From positions 1-64,000 of the forward strand of contig JANFNE010000035.1 in the NCBI GenBank assembly GCA_024867545.1: a stretch of 64,000 bases of DNA, given 5' to 3'. The notes below the pieces were generated by a model that saw nothing but the letters and a program-made list of their open reading frames with translations, did not search any database and was not told where the DNA came from. The position numbers and the translations under genes were made by a program. Positions 1-11,900 of this stretch are shown here, one piece after another (within the stretch, counting starts at the first letter, position 1; each line of letters starts with the position of its first letter). Source of the DNA: Phytopythium helicoides. Its lineage: Eukaryota > Oomycota > Peronosporomycetes > Pythiales > Pythiaceae.

Positions 1-200
1 AAACCCTAAACCCTAAACCCTAAACCCTAAACCCTAAACCCTAAACCCTAAACCCTAAACCCTAAACCCTAAACCCTAAACCCTAAACCCTAAACCCTAA
101 ACCCTAAACCCTAAACCCTAAACCCTAAACCCTAAACCCTAAACCCTAAACCCTAAACCCTAAACCCTAAACCCTAAACCCTAAACCCTACTAAACCCTA
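1..200. repeat. Telomere, CCCTAAA array
   Basis: About 28 tandem copies of the 7-mer AAACCCT (TTTAGGG on the other strand). The array is perfect to about base 190 and ends in an imperfect copy. TTTAGGG-type telomeres occur in oomycetes and plants. The C-rich strand read 5' to 3' at base 1 means this is the left physical end of a chromosome. Confidence 0.98.
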
Positions 201-1714
201 TATGTAACTTACATTTTCTTTCCGATTTATTACCGATAAATTTCAAAACGCTAATCATACACCACACCGGGTTTTCATATACACCTACACATCATTGCGC
301 GCGCATTCGCATCGAATGTGTCTTCTAATCACTTCGAATAAATAGACGTCGTCAACCACTTCAAACTCCCATCTTCATTCAATACGTAGCAATCAGCCTC
401 ACACGAATATGTTGTTCATGCCTATCATTATGTTGTTTCATACTCGCCGCGCCTGCGACGCTCTTCACTCATCCGCGTACCATTCTCGATCGCTATGTTT
501 CATTGTTTCTCTTATCGTCTACACAACACCATCACATGCGTCATCAAACACTCATTACTCTACAATCTTCTTCAATTCTACTATACTTCACTTCAGACAT
601 CAACACTTACTGTCTAACCACAATGTGCTGAACATCATTGCTTTCCATCATCATATGTGATAGAGACTCGCGACAGCACTTACTCATGCTAGTGCACACA
701 TCACAGTTCAGCTGACACACCAGCGCCTACATGGTGTTCATTCAATTCTACTTGGTTGAAAACAAGAGTCACTCTGCATAATCAAGTCGAATTCCAATCG
801 CTCGGGCTACACACAGTTCATTGTACTATCCAAAACATCAAGCACAGCACGTGTTTGCTTCAAAATTATTTTATATTGATTTTGGAAAGAGCATAGCTGC
901 GTCAGTGAAGGTAAGTACGTCGCTATCAATCGGTGTGCTACTTCATCATGTTCTTTGCACACTTCACTGGATAGTGAATCATGTGCTTCAGTTTGGTTTA
1001 CTTCATCTTCATTACATGCTCCACATCAGCTCCCTTGCCGATCTACTAGGTGAGCTGTAGTAATCAATGGTGTCTCAACTCAGACACTAGATGACACGTA
1101 TCAGTCCATTTAACAATCAAGTATTGATCGTGAAGTAGCCGTCACAGCTTGTTATCCATCACATGTCAGTCAATAATCCATTGGTAACATCTCATGGCGT
1201 TTGATTTCATTGCGGACCAATCGAACATGTAGGATTACACTCGCTCATGGTACGTTCCACATGTATACCTTGGCTACATCAAGTTGATGAACGCGTGTTG
1301 TTATCTTATCTATTCATACTTGTCCAGTGCTATATCAAGGAGGTTATGTTTGCATGATAATTGATTGTCCATCTTTTTGAATTTGCTTCATGTTCTGCCT
1401 GTGCATGTTTGAATTGGTACATGCGTCAGTCTTTCAGCTTACACAATGTACATTGATGGTCACGCACCTTTCCATTACAAGAACTGCAATGGCTTGTTGC
1501 TTGATTCAGAATAACTTGACTGTGTAGCATTCACATCCATCAACTTGCTACGGTGACAGTACATGTGGTTTTACTACCCACACAATGTACATCACAACTG
1601 CGAATAGTCTGGCAACATTCCAGTGACATCGTTGTTACGTACAGTATGGCTTTGTGGTAGTACCGTGGGTGAGGTTTAGTTTTTGTATCGGAGTTTCCAT
1701 CAAGGGCCCACATA
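201..1714. other. Subtelomeric AT-rich DNA, no gene seen
   Basis: AT-rich sequence with many short CATCA/TTCAATTC-like motifs. The only open frames are short (under about 100 codons), low-complexity and without recognisable domains. I see no gene, RNA or transposon here. Confidence 0.6.
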
Positions 1715-1901
1715 TAGGGAATTTCCATAGTTAAGGGTCCGGACATCTGCGCTCGGGACGGATAATGGCTAGCCCGATACAAATTCCAAGATAAAAGTGG
1801 CAGGACAATGGCTCCGGGGAGGGATGGCCATTGTCCTGCCACTTTTATCTTGAATTTTGTATCGGGCTAGCCATTGTCCGGACGTGTATAAGTTCCCTAA
1901 A
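1715..1901. repeat. Palindromic (MITE-like) element
   Basis: Two about 53-bp arms, 1760-1812 and 1827-1879, are inverted copies with only a few mismatches. They are separated by about 14 bp and would form a long hairpin. Outside the arms, weaker inverted similarity extends to TAGGGAA at about 1715 and TTCCCTA at about 1893-1899. No coding capacity is visible. The structure resembles a foldback or MITE-type non-autonomous DNA transposon. I could not identify a clear target-site duplication, so the outer boundaries are approximate. Confidence 0.7.
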
Positions 1902-1914
1902 CCCTAAACCCTAG
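1895..1914. repeat. Interstitial telomere-repeat tract
   Basis: CCCTAAACCCTAAACCCTAG: almost three telomere units, about 1.7 kb inside the terminal array and in the same orientation. It abuts the right end of the palindromic element. It could be an old chromosome end, a repair scar or part of the element. Confidence 0.9.
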
Positions 1915-2462
1915 AATCGCGTTCTTGGTGGCAGCCGACACCGGCCGGAGCCTTGGAAGATCTCTGTCGAGCCAAGATCTATGCGACGGTTCGCATTGCT
2001 TACTGCCGCCGCCAGCCGTCAAAGCGTCTCGCCGTTGCTGCCGGAGCTCGCGAGCACGACGGAGTCTCTCGCATTTTGCAGTGGGATCCTCGCGGGCAAG
2101 GTAGCGCAGTGCTGCGAGGCGGTGCCGCTCTCGGCGTTCTTCGGCAGTGAAAACCATTCTCTCTCCGGGCAGGCATTAGGAACGCTCGATAACCAACTAC
2201 CTTGCTGCCAGATTGCTGCGCGGCATCAACGGCAGTCCATGGTAGAAACGCAAGCGTGACCAAGCCTCGTTTGCTAAACTTATCACACGAACGCATGCAA
2301 CTGCAATCTAAAGCGCTGGACAATTGATGAGAAAAAAATGGATAGTTCGACTCGAACGGATGCAACTTCGCTCTTTGAAACGAATCATCGCGGATGGATG
2401 ACTTCCGCGCCCATCGCCAACATCTACTTCACCTACGGCTACTTGCCTCGGCTGTAACCGCG
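1915..2462. other. Gene-free stretch downstream of the SET gene
   Basis: GC-richer than the telomeric side. Several overlapping short open frames occur on both strands, but none shows a recognisable domain. It lies 3' of the minus-strand SET gene and may contain its 3' UTR. Confidence 0.4.
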
Positions 2463-3202
2463 TCAGGTCCGTAAGAACTGGTCCAAGGTCAATTGGGAAT
2501 ACTTGTGGACTGGCACGGACTGGTGGATTCCGCGAGTTGCTTTGCTTTGGCAGGTCGCGTGGGTGCCGACTACCCCTCGACAGCACCACGCTCCGCACAA
2601 GCACTCGAACCCGCTCTGCACAATGGCCCGATATAACGCGTCAGCACAAGTATCAAGCGCCAGCCATTCGTCGTAGCTACAAACCTCGCTGTCAGCCGCG
2701 TAGAACTTGTAGTCAATCGTGAATTCCTCGCCGGCAGCAATTCGGCGCAACGCGAACACCCCGCAGCGCTCTTGACCTCGGATGCACCACTTTTCCACCA
2801 AGCAGTTTGGGTCGCAAGAGTGGTTAACAAATCTCATGAGCCCGCCAATTGTTGTGGCGTCGATGTATGCGTCGGTGTTGATCCGCATCATGTAGGAATG
2901 ACGTTCGCCTCGGTGCAGCTATCGAGATCCGACAGAACAAGAGAAGTGTTACGGACGGCTATAAGCGCGTTTCGGTGATGATGGTGTACCTGGGCGCGTA
3001 GAAGAGCCTCTTCGCAGCCCACCAGCTCGCCGACGTACTCACCAACGAAAGACCCGTCGGCAATGGCCTCAAGCGCAATGACGCCCACCGCTTTGGCACC
3101 GCAGTCGATTACGGCGGTCTCCACCGTCGATCCAAGCTGCAACTGGCGATTCGAGCACTTGTTGCCGCACGGGCAGCTCCACGCATCGCACTCGAATCGC
3201 AT
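2463..3202 (-). CDS. SET-domain histone lysine methyltransferase (5' end incomplete)
   Basis: Likely a nuclear SAM-dependent histone lysine methyltransferase of the SETD2/ASH1/NSD type. Two exons are proposed: 3202-2990 and 2918-2463. The 71-nt intron 2989-2919 (GTACAC..GATAG) has a pyrimidine-rich 3' part and is phase 0, and joining the exons gives 222 continuous residues. The order of motifs is an AWS-like Cys cluster (residues 5-16, with CPCGNKC), the SET N-lobe (GEYVGE), NHSCDPNC (103-110, the SAM-binding pseudoknot), EEFTIDY (135-141) with the catalytic-site Tyr, and a post-SET CLCGAWCCRG. About 30 extra residues lie between SET and post-SET. The ATG at 3202 directly follows a good acceptor (CTGAC..CTACCAG) with an in-frame stop just upstream, so a 5' exon further right is likely. 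Its subtelomeric position is unusual, but no core motif is missing. The substrate lysine cannot be read from the sequence. Confidence 0.82.
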
Positions 3203-3734
3203 CTGGTAGCATGCACGTCAGTCAGACAAAGTGCACGCCAGATGATCAAGCAGAACCGATACCGCTCGGTTCTGGCAGCCGGCCCCGCACCCTAGCTCCT
3301 CGCCCAGCCCAAGCTCGCAGCAGCACACAGGAGCTTCGTCCTGCGATCTCCAACGAATCCATCAGAGAGCCACGCACGGCGCACCCATCCGGCTGGCACA
3401 CCTGAGCTTCCGCGAGCCAATCTCCGCCGACAAGGACGTTTGCCCCCACGATGCGCACATTCGCGAAGGCGCGGCCAACAGTGCCGTCGGCCATGATCGC
3501 GCAACTGCACAAAAGCACAGCCAGCATCTCGCGCATTCGTCGGCACCCAGCCCCTGGGCCGGTGCTCAACGGATCTTACGCTCAACGGATCTTGTAGCAT
3601 CTTCGTGTTTGTATGGGTGGTACTTGAAGTGCCGCGAGGGGCACATTGGAACGCTGACGGTACGCTGAGTGCCGGCCGTAGCGCTGGCCCGAAACCAAAG
3701 CCATTCTTCAATTCGACCCAAGGCTGCAACTACC
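3203..3734. other. Region upstream of two divergent genes
   Basis: GC-rich sequence between the minus-strand SET exon and the plus-strand gene starting at 3735. A missing 5' exon of the SET gene probably lies here, because a splice acceptor ends at 3203. Open frames exist on the minus strand (for example 3246-3569), but I cannot choose between them. Confidence 0.4.
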
Positions 3735-4494
3735 ATGCCACCGAAAAAACGCGAAAGAGACGCAGCAGGCGCCTTGCCACCAGCGAGTAGAGCGCAAGTC
3801 ACCTGCGGATTCGTGATGACCCGCGAGCCTGCAGCGCTCCAAGAGCCCCGACCTGTTTCGCCGACTTTTGTGGCGCGCTCGCCTCCAAACAGCTACCAGT
3901 CGCCATTGAAGAAGCTGAAGATCACCATCGCCAAGCACAAGCGGTTCGTGGTCGACACGATCGACGGTACGCGCAGCGAACCGGTGCTTGCATTGCACTT
4001 TTGGATGGCACTACGCTGAGTACCTTGGGCTCTGTGCTTCTGATGAAGATCTACGCGAGTTCATCTCGCACAACGACACCACCAAAAAGGACGTTTGCGC
4101 AACGGTGCGAATCAAAGCCCGCCTGCTACGGATAGGGACTGAAACGGTGGGCGAGCTACCCTTCCTGAGGCTTCACTTTGGCGAGTTCCAGGCGCCCGAG
4201 CCGTTCGAAGAGCAAGCGCAGGTACGCCTGCCACAGACCCATGCTGGGCACCAGCTATGATACTAACTGTCGCCAATACACCAGGCGTTCCGTGATGCGC
4301 AGCGCGAAGACCCGTTCGAGGCGAATCAGTTCCTCATCGTGGTCTCGCTGCTCAATGTCGACATAACGAACCCTAAGCTGCCACGCCCCGGCGACGTCGT
4401 GAGCATTACGCCCTGGAGGATGAACGTGTATCGTAATTGCTGCCAAGTCGACTCGAGGCTGTACTGGCTCAACGTCATCGATGCTCGCCCGTGA
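3735..4494 (+). pseudogene. Unrecognised gene with one intron and a probable frameshift
   Basis: The reading starts at the ATG at 3735 (MPPKKRERD, a basic N-terminus). It switches frame near the T4 run at 3999-4002, where one T fewer would join the two halves. It continues to 4221, is interrupted by a clear 63-nt intron 4222-4284 (GTACGC, perfect TACTAAC branch point, CACCAG), and ends at TGA 4492-4494. With the frame corrected it would be about 231 residues. The second exon has a hydrophobic beta-strand-like run followed by a Gly-Asp-Val-Val turn. That could be an OB-like fold, but I do not recognise the family. The frameshift may be a real mutation or a homopolymer sequencing error. A degenerate partial copy follows downstream. 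Confidence 0.5.
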
Positions 4495-4620
4495 GAATGG
4501 AGACGCAGCAGCTCGACACGATTGAGAATCCGCAACAGCCGCAGCAGCAACGTAGCCCGAGTGCATGCATGCATTCAATTCAATTCACACGCACTCAGTC
4601 ATTCACACAGTCAGTCAGTA
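4495..4620 (+). repeat. 3' flank duplicated at about 5140-5260
   Basis: The 3' flank of the preceding gene (CAGCAGCTCGACACGATTG, then GCATGCAT.. and ATTCAATTC runs) reappears in diverged form at about 5155-5260, after the second gene relic. This implies an old tandem duplication of gene plus flank. Between about 4620 and 4820 there is no clear gene. Confidence 0.5.
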
Positions 4621-4824
4621 CATTCAATTCAACATTCAATGCCCCTTTCACATGCATAGCTTTCACTGTAAACCCCTGTTGCTGGCCGAGACACATTAGC
4701 GGCAGGAGTGAGTGGCCGGTTCGGACGAGTCCCAGCGCACGGTGCCACGTCTCGATCATCAATCGCGAGCTCCAGGTCTAAGGTACTAGCCCGCGAAGAC
4801 ACGCTGCCGACAGGGGCGGAGTGG

Positions 4825-5082
4825 GGTCCGAGGTGTGCGTCATCCCTCTCAATGGCGAGGGCTACCTATACGTCGTGCGCGACGTGAGCAGCTCGACGTT
4901 CAAGACGTCGAGCAACCGCCGCGAGCTGAACCCGCATCGGGCGCCGCCGGAGAAGCTCAGTTCCTTGCTCGTCGAGTGAGAAGACGAGTTCGTGCTGGCC
5001 GAGGTCTTCGACTTGGATCTTTACTTCAAGCTTCGGCCCAAGACCTTGACCGTCGTTTCGCCCTCGCTCTTCGCCGGTAAGG
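4825..5082 (+). pseudogene. Degenerate coding relic, second copy of the 3735 family
   Basis: A plus-strand reading beginning about 4825 gives protein-like sequence (VCVIPLNGEGYLYVVRDVSS) for about 50 codons. It is cut by a TGA at 4977-4979, then continues in the same frame (EDEFVLAEVFDLDLYF) to about 5082, where a GTAAGG donor-like site occurs. The duplicated 3' flank suggests it derives from the same family as the gene at 3735. The product is unknown and it is broken. Confidence 0.4.
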
Positions 5083-6792
5083 CGACAACGGGTACACAAG
5101 CTCTACAGCTACTCGCTCGTGCTGCTTCATGCGTCTGAATGATGAATCGAGGGCGCCTCGAGCTCAAAACAATTGAGAATCCCTAACACGCGCAGCAGCA
5201 ATGCAGCCCGACTGCATGCATCCAATTCGATCTGATTCATACGCAATCATTCATTCAGACAATCTGTCGGAAGCAACCAAGACTACATGGCACTCACAGC
5301 TAGAATCGGTGCTTCACCTGCAGGACGTTGACGAAAAAAAGTTGCACTTCGATACGAACTACGCACTCCCGAGCCTTTGGTCGGGTAACCAATTGGGAAT
5401 AACCCAATAATTAATTGACCAAGTTTTCGTGGCCCAATCAATATGATACTGGAATATGCCATGCCCTGGTCGGTGGGATCGTCCATTGCGGACAGTGGTC
5501 GCGTGGCTGTGTCTGGCGACTCAAGCTCGACGGGAGCTGCCGCATTAGTCTTGATCACTGGCGGTGCGAGTTCTCTTAGCACGACGTCAACGAGGTCAGT
5601 GATCAGTGGCATGCTATGAGCAGGTCATTCTATTGGGGGGGGGGGGGGGGGCCTGAGGTCTCTATCACCTAAACGACGGAAGATAGCATTTAGTAGTTTG
5701 TAGGAAGCACGATGATGGCAATCGGAGCTAGTAGAACGGGTAGTTGTGAGTCGTCGTCTGTGGCAGTGTTTTTCGAAAGTGTGGTGACTAGATGCGCCGA
5801 CAGTAGCAGCAGTGGAGTATCCGGTTGCATGTGCATCTTGAGCAGCATCACAACATCAAGCTGCACCAGCGTTATCATGAGTGCTAGCTTTGCGTGCAGC
5901 GCCGAAGGCGTTGTGTCTCTGACAATTGGAAGTAGCTACAGCTCGATGGAGTGTCCGGTAACTACCGCCTGCATGCCCTCATTCGATCGGACGAGACTCT
6001 ATTGCGATCGATTTTGCTGAGTGATCTTACACTTATCGAACTTTGTAAGCGAGGGTATTTGCAGCGATTCATGCCGTCTCAGAGCGTTGTCGAAGAAATG
6101 GAATCCTAAGTACGTCGATGTCAGACATAGCATCGCAGTATGTGGGAATCCAAGCAAACGATATAATCAGTGTTGGACCTTTTTTTTCGCTGAGAGATTT
6201 CGTGCCAGAGAAGTACGACCGCACCACGGCTTCAAGCGGCTCTGCATCTGACGGGGCGGCGAGCGTGTCTGGCAGCACTAACAACCTGTTCGGAGGTAGC
6301 GTGACATTCTCTGACTGCGAGAACGTTGTGTCTGTCAGTAGTTCAGTGACGACGTCAACCAGCCAATATTCACAACTGCACGCAGCCAAGCCCGCGTGCG
6401 TCGGGTACCCCGACTACTCTTTGAGCCCGCAGGGCGAAACACGCAATAACCCTATTACAACCACTATAAAACGCCTGAAGTAACAAGTTGAAGTCAACTT
6501 CAATGAAGAATGAATGTCAACTTCAAGTCACACGTTTATCCAACACGTACCGCAAAGCCTGGTCCCCCACATTCTGGAATCTGTGACTTGCACCCAAGCA
6601 CTTAGAGCACGAGGTACGTCAAGTCTTGGGCGGGTGGTGTAATGGGTCAGAGGTCCTGAAGACCAAACCACGCACCTGAGCCAAGGATCGAGGCAGATTC
6701 GCGGCTAAGCTGGCACCTGATCGGGTGAGATTGTAGGACATAGAATAGCGAGTCTGACTAGGGTCTCGGAGGGGACCCGAGTACGAAGGTCG
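5083..6792. other. No convincing gene; Ser-rich open frames
   Basis: Short plus-strand frames (5712-6020, 6118-6483) are rich in Ser/Val/Thr, and stretches resembling each other recur at about 5500-5600, 5740-5890 and 6230-6360. This suggests degenerate internal duplication of a low-complexity coding region. No domain, signal peptide or splice structure is clear enough to call a gene. Confidence 0.35.
5635..5651 (+). repeat. G17 homopolymer
   Basis: Seventeen consecutive G residues. It is the longest G/C homopolymer I noticed in the window and is likely unstable in replication and sequencing. Confidence 0.95.
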
Positions 6793-7269
6793 GTGCAGAG
6801 CGTCGCCAAGTATGGCCAGAGCTCACTTCTCAACAAGCGAACCAATACAAAGCAAGGACCTTCAGGAAGCGCCAGCTTCCCTCGATACTGTTTTCATTCG
6901 AGATCCATTACACTAGCCGAGACATTTGTGCTTCGCCCAACCACTGCTTGCCGCGGAAGATGCACACCAGCGACCCGCGGAAGACGCCCGACAAGCTCGC
7001 GGTCAAGCCCAGAACGCCGGTTGACTGCCACACCGCAGACTACTGCGCGGCCGAAGACACGCGAATCGCGCTCCGGCCGCTGCTACTCGTCGCGCCCACG
7101 CTTGTCGCCATCATGCCAGAGTCAGAGCCTTCTCACTTCGCAGACTCCACCCATTCTGCCACCTCCTACACATCGATCCCGCGCAGCTCCGCGCTCTCCA
7201 ACTTGAACGCAGCAACCACGGCGTCAACTTTGAAGCCCTAGACTGTAAGCTTTGCCAACTTTCATTGTC
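6793..7269. other. Unassigned open frame region
   Basis: A plus-strand open frame (about 6948-7241) encodes a Thr/Ser/Pro-rich stretch of under 100 residues that I do not recognise. It overlaps the 3' side of the minus-strand relic beginning at 7270. It could be an exon or chance. Confidence 0.25.
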
Positions 7270-8290
7270 ATCCCTGGTCCACAGTGTCCTGGTCCTCACC
7301 CCTGAGTATATTAACTGATACGCGGACCACCACACCCTCCATGAACCGCGGCCCATACACGCGCGACGCCGGCTTGAATAGCGCGGGATGAGTCAGGCTA
7401 TACCCTACAGGCAACAGCGTGCCGTCGAGCTCAGTGGTGACGACGATGTAGTCGATGGACTCGGACATGGCGAAGTGCCAAACAAACCGCTCGCCACGCT
7501 TGAGGTTGTCGTCGTGAAGAGAGGTGAGAGACTGTGTTAACCAGGCATGCGAGATGAGTACTCCTCAAAGTTTACGCCGATCTTCGTCCGGGCAACAAAA
7601 GGATCTTGAAGCTGCAGTCGTCGATGTGATCGCAACCCATGAACAGCTTCAACACAAGACACACCCAGTCAGAGATAGTCCCCTCGAACACCACGCCATC
7701 CGTGACTTCGTGGTACTGCTCTACGTCCAGATCACCCTTCTCATAAAGAGTTACTGCTGCTGCAGCAGCTGCAAAGTCCCTGCCGACAGGTCTCCGAGAC
7801 GAAGGCGGCGCCCCTTCCGCTGCGCGTGTGGTCGCTGGAAAGTGCCCGACACCTGGTTGCGCTGCACGTCGCTGATCTTGTGCTCCGCGCTTGGAGCGCT
7901 GCCAGGACGAAGGCAGCGTGCTCCCGCAGTCTTTCTGTCTTGAAAGACGACTGCTCAAGTGGAAGCACAGCGCGCAGCGCATCGACCGCCGCGCGATCCC
8001 TCATCCGCCCTCAAACTCGTGCACGTCGTGAAGTCACGCGTGGCTACCTTGACTTGGATACGTCGCGCTTGACCCCCTTCGTGGCCGACCATCCCTGCCG
8101 CATGTTTGCCAGACTCCGATGTCGCCGCGGCGAAGGCCTTGGAAGGGTCTGGAGGCTGGAGGTGTGGCCCCGGGTCGTGAGCCGGGAAGTGCGGCCGCTT
8201 GGACTCCATCTCGCAAATCGCCGACTGAGGCGAAAAGCGGTGCGAGTCGAATGGCTCGCACTGGCCGAGAGTGCAAGTTGAAGTCCTCAT
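7270..8290 (-). pseudogene. Frame-broken relic of an unrecognised protein gene
   Basis: Several protein-like stretches follow one another on the minus strand in different frames. They are an N-terminal part from about 8290, MRDRAAVDALRAVLPLEQ.. at 8004, LYEKGDLDVEQYHEV.. at about 7740, and MSESIDYIVVTTELDGTLLP.. at 7468-7268. Joining them would need several frame changes, and no good splice sites explain them, so this looks like a decayed gene. The order and style vaguely recall the large oomycete START-like family, but the resemblance is too weak to assign. Confidence 0.4.
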
Positions 8291-8961
8291 GACATCCCTC
8301 CTTTTTTTACTTGCGAAATGAATTCAAAGTCAGATGAACGCCATCCTCCTGCCTCTATGGTTCATGCGAGCACCCAGGACTCAACACTTGAAAAATGGCC
8401 GCAAGTGGGAGAGCGAAGATGCAATGCAGGCTTGCCAACCTGTAGGTTGGGGTCACGATGCAACCAATGAGCACTCGGCAAGCCTTCAACGTGCCCGAGC
8501 AATCCAGCAGCGTCTTGGAGTCGCCTAGGTAGTCTTCATGATGCTCGGCTCTTCGCTTGGTGCCAGGCACTCCATGCTATTGAGAAACTAGCGTGTCATG
8601 CAGAGACTATCGCTTTGCAGCTCATGTGCTGATGTCGAAAGATACGACGTTGGGAACTTCATGCCAGTACCTAAGGCAATCAGTGGAGTTTCGACCAATC
8701 ACTTTGCATCGTCAGGATTTTCCTCACCTGACGAGCCTGCTGTGTGGCCAGGCAAGAGGATGCTGCATTCCCGGCGTGGGATAATTGCCAGCGCTGAGGT
8801 GAGAGGTTCACGAGCCGATACCTCGCTCTGTATAGGAATGACTTGGCTAGACATGAGCTGGCGCAGAAAGGATGGCATCTAAATCACTTCGCATCTTACC
8901 AAGCTGGTGACGAGACCCCTCTGCGAGCCTAGGGCTGTCACGCCCTCACGGCAAGAACGCC
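8291..8961. other. Upstream region of the ankyrin-kinase gene
   Basis: 670 bp with only short open frames on either strand. It presumably contains the promoter of the gene starting at 8962. I see no clear core promoter element. Confidence 0.4.
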
Positions 8962-11900
8962 ATGGAAGATATCCTGAAGGCTGCGAGTGATGGCGACCTC
9001 GCAGCAGTGGAGAAGGCGCTTCAGGGTGGAGCAGACGTCAACGCCAAGGACAAAGCCGACGACACAGCGCTGATCAAGGCTGCTGAGAGAGGCGAGTTGG
9101 ATGTGGTGCGGTATCTCGTGGAGGAGAGAGGCGCGGACATCAACATCAAGGACAATGACGGCTACACTGCACTGATGTTAGCTGCTGGGAGTGGCGAATT
9201 GGATGCGGTGCGGTATCTCGTGGAGAGTGGCGCGGACATCAACATCAAGGACAATGACGGCTACACTGCACTGATGAACGCTGCTTCGAGTGGCAAGTTG
9301 GATGTGGTGCGGTATCTCGTGGAGAGTGGCGCGGACATCAACATCAAGGACAAAGCCGACGACACTGCACTGATGAAGGCTGCTTCGAGTGGCAAGTTGG
9401 ATGTGGTGCGGTATCTCGTGGAGAGTGGCGCGGACATCAACATCAAGGACAATGACGGCTACACTGCACTGATGAAGGCTGCTAGGTATGGCAAGTGGGA
9501 TGTGGTGCGGTATCTCGTAGAGGAGAGAGACGCGGACGTCAACGTCAAGGGCAATGACGGCAACACTGTGCTGATGAAGGCTGCTTCGAGTGGCAACTTG
9601 GATGTGGTGCGGTATCTCGTGGAGAGTGGCGCGGACATCAACGTCAAGGACAATGACGGCTACACTGCACTGATGAAGGCTGCTGAGAGAGGCGAGTTGG
9701 ATGTGGTGCGGTATCTCGTGGAGAGTGGCGCGGACATCAACGTCATGGACAAAGCCGACGACACTGCACTGATGGAGGCTGCTAGGTATGGCAAGTTGGA
9801 TGTGGTGCGGTATCTCGTGGAGAGTGGCGCGGACATCAACATCAAGGACAATGACGGCTACACTGCACTGATGAAGGCTGCTAGGTATGGCAAGTGGGAT
9901 GTGGTGCGGTATCTCGTAGAGGAGAGAGACGCGGACGTCAACGTCAAGGGCAATGACGGCAACACTGTGCTGATGAAGGCTGCTTCGAGTGGCAACTTGG
10001 ATGTGGTGCGGTATCTCGTGGAGGATAGAGGCGCGGACATCAACGTCAAGGACAATGACGGCTACACTGCACTGATGAAGGCTGCTGAGAGAGGCGAGTT
10101 GGATGTGGTGCGGTATCTCGTGGAGAGTGGCGCGGACATCAACGTCATGGACAAAGCCGACGACACTGCACTGATGGAGGCTGCTTCGAGTGGCAAGTTG
10201 GATGTGGTGCGGTATCTCGTGGAGAGTGGCGCGAACATCAACATCAAGAACAATGACGGCTACACTGCACTGATGAAGGCTGCTTCGAGTGGCAAGTGGG
10301 ATGTGGTGCGGTATCTCGTAGAGGAGAGAGACGCGGACGTCAACGTCAAGGACAAGTACGGCGACACTGCGATTATGTATGCTGCTTCGAGTGGCAAGTG
10401 GGATGTGGTGCGGTATCTCGTAGAGGAGAGAGACGCGGACGTCAACGTCAAGGGCAATGACGGCAACACTGCGATTATGTATGCTGCTTGGAATGGCAAG
10501 TGGGATGTGGTGCGGTATCTCGTGGAGGAGAGAGGCGCGGACATCAACGTCAAGGACAATGACGGCTACACTGCACTGATGAAGGCTGCTGAGAGAGGCG
10601 AGTTGGATGTGGTGCGGTATCTCGTGGAGAGTGGCGCGGACATCAACGTCATGGACAAAGCCGACGACACTGCACTGATGGAGGCTGCTAGGTATGGCAA
10701 GTTGGATGTGGTGCGGTATCTCGTGGAGAGTGGCGCGAACATCAACATCAAGAACAATGACGGCTACACTGCACTGATGAAGGCTGCTTCGAGTGGCAAG
10801 TGGGATGTGGTGCGGTATCTCGTAGAGGAGAGAGACGCGGACGTCAACGTCAAGGGCAATGACGGCAACACTGTGCTGATGAAGGCTGCTTCGAGTGGCA
10901 ACTTGGATGTGGTGCGGTATCTCGTGGAGGATAGAGGCGCGGACATCAACGTCAAGGACAATGACGGCTACACTGCACTGATGAAGGCTGCTGAGAGAGG
11001 CGAGTTGGATGTGGTGCGGTATCTCGTGGAGAGTGGCGCGGACATCAACGTCATGGACAAAGCCGACGACACTGCACTGATGGAGGCTGCTAGGTATGGC
11101 AAGTTGGATGTGGTGCGGTATCTCGTGGAGAGTGGCGCGAACATCAACATCAAGAACAATGACGGCTACACTGCACTGATGAAGGCTGCTTCGAGTGGCA
11201 AGTGGGATGTGGTGCGGTATCTCATGGAGAGTGGCGCGAACATCAACGTCAAGGCCAAGTACGGCTACACTGTGCTGATGAACGCTGCTTCGAGTGGCAA
11301 GTTGGATGTGGTGCGGTATCTCGTGGAGAGAGGCGCGGACATCAACATCAAGAACAATGACGGCTACACTGCACTGATGGAGGCTGCTGAGAGAGGCGAG
11401 TGGGATGTGGTGCGGTATCTCGTAGAGGAGAGAGACGCGGACGTCAACGTCAAGGACAAGTACGGCAACACTGCGATTATGTATGCTGCTAGGTATGGCA
11501 AGTGGGATGTGGTGCGGTATCTCATGGAGAGTGGCGCGGACATCAACGTCAAGGTCAAGTACGGCTACACTGTGCTGATGAACGCTGCTGAGAGTGGCAA
11601 CTTGGATGTGGTGCGGTATCTCGTGGAGAGTGGCGCGGACATCAACATCAAGGACAATGACGGCTACACTGCACTGATGAAGGCTGCTTCGAGTGGCAAG
11701 TTGGATGTGGTGCGGTATCTCGTGGAGAGTGGCGCGGACATCAACATCAAGGACAAAGCCGACGACACTGCACTGATGAAGGCTGCTTCGAGTGGCAAGT
11801 TGGATGTGGTGCGGTATCTCGTGGAGAGTGGCGCGGACATCAACATCAAGGACAATGACGGCTACACTGCACTGATGAAGGCTGCTAGGTATGGCAAGTG

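Noticed and set aside
6630..6790. tRNA-like or SINE-like segment (GTGGTGTAATGGGTCAGAGG)
   Set aside because: An A-box-like start is visible, but I could not build a cloverleaf or find a convincing B box or poly-A tail.
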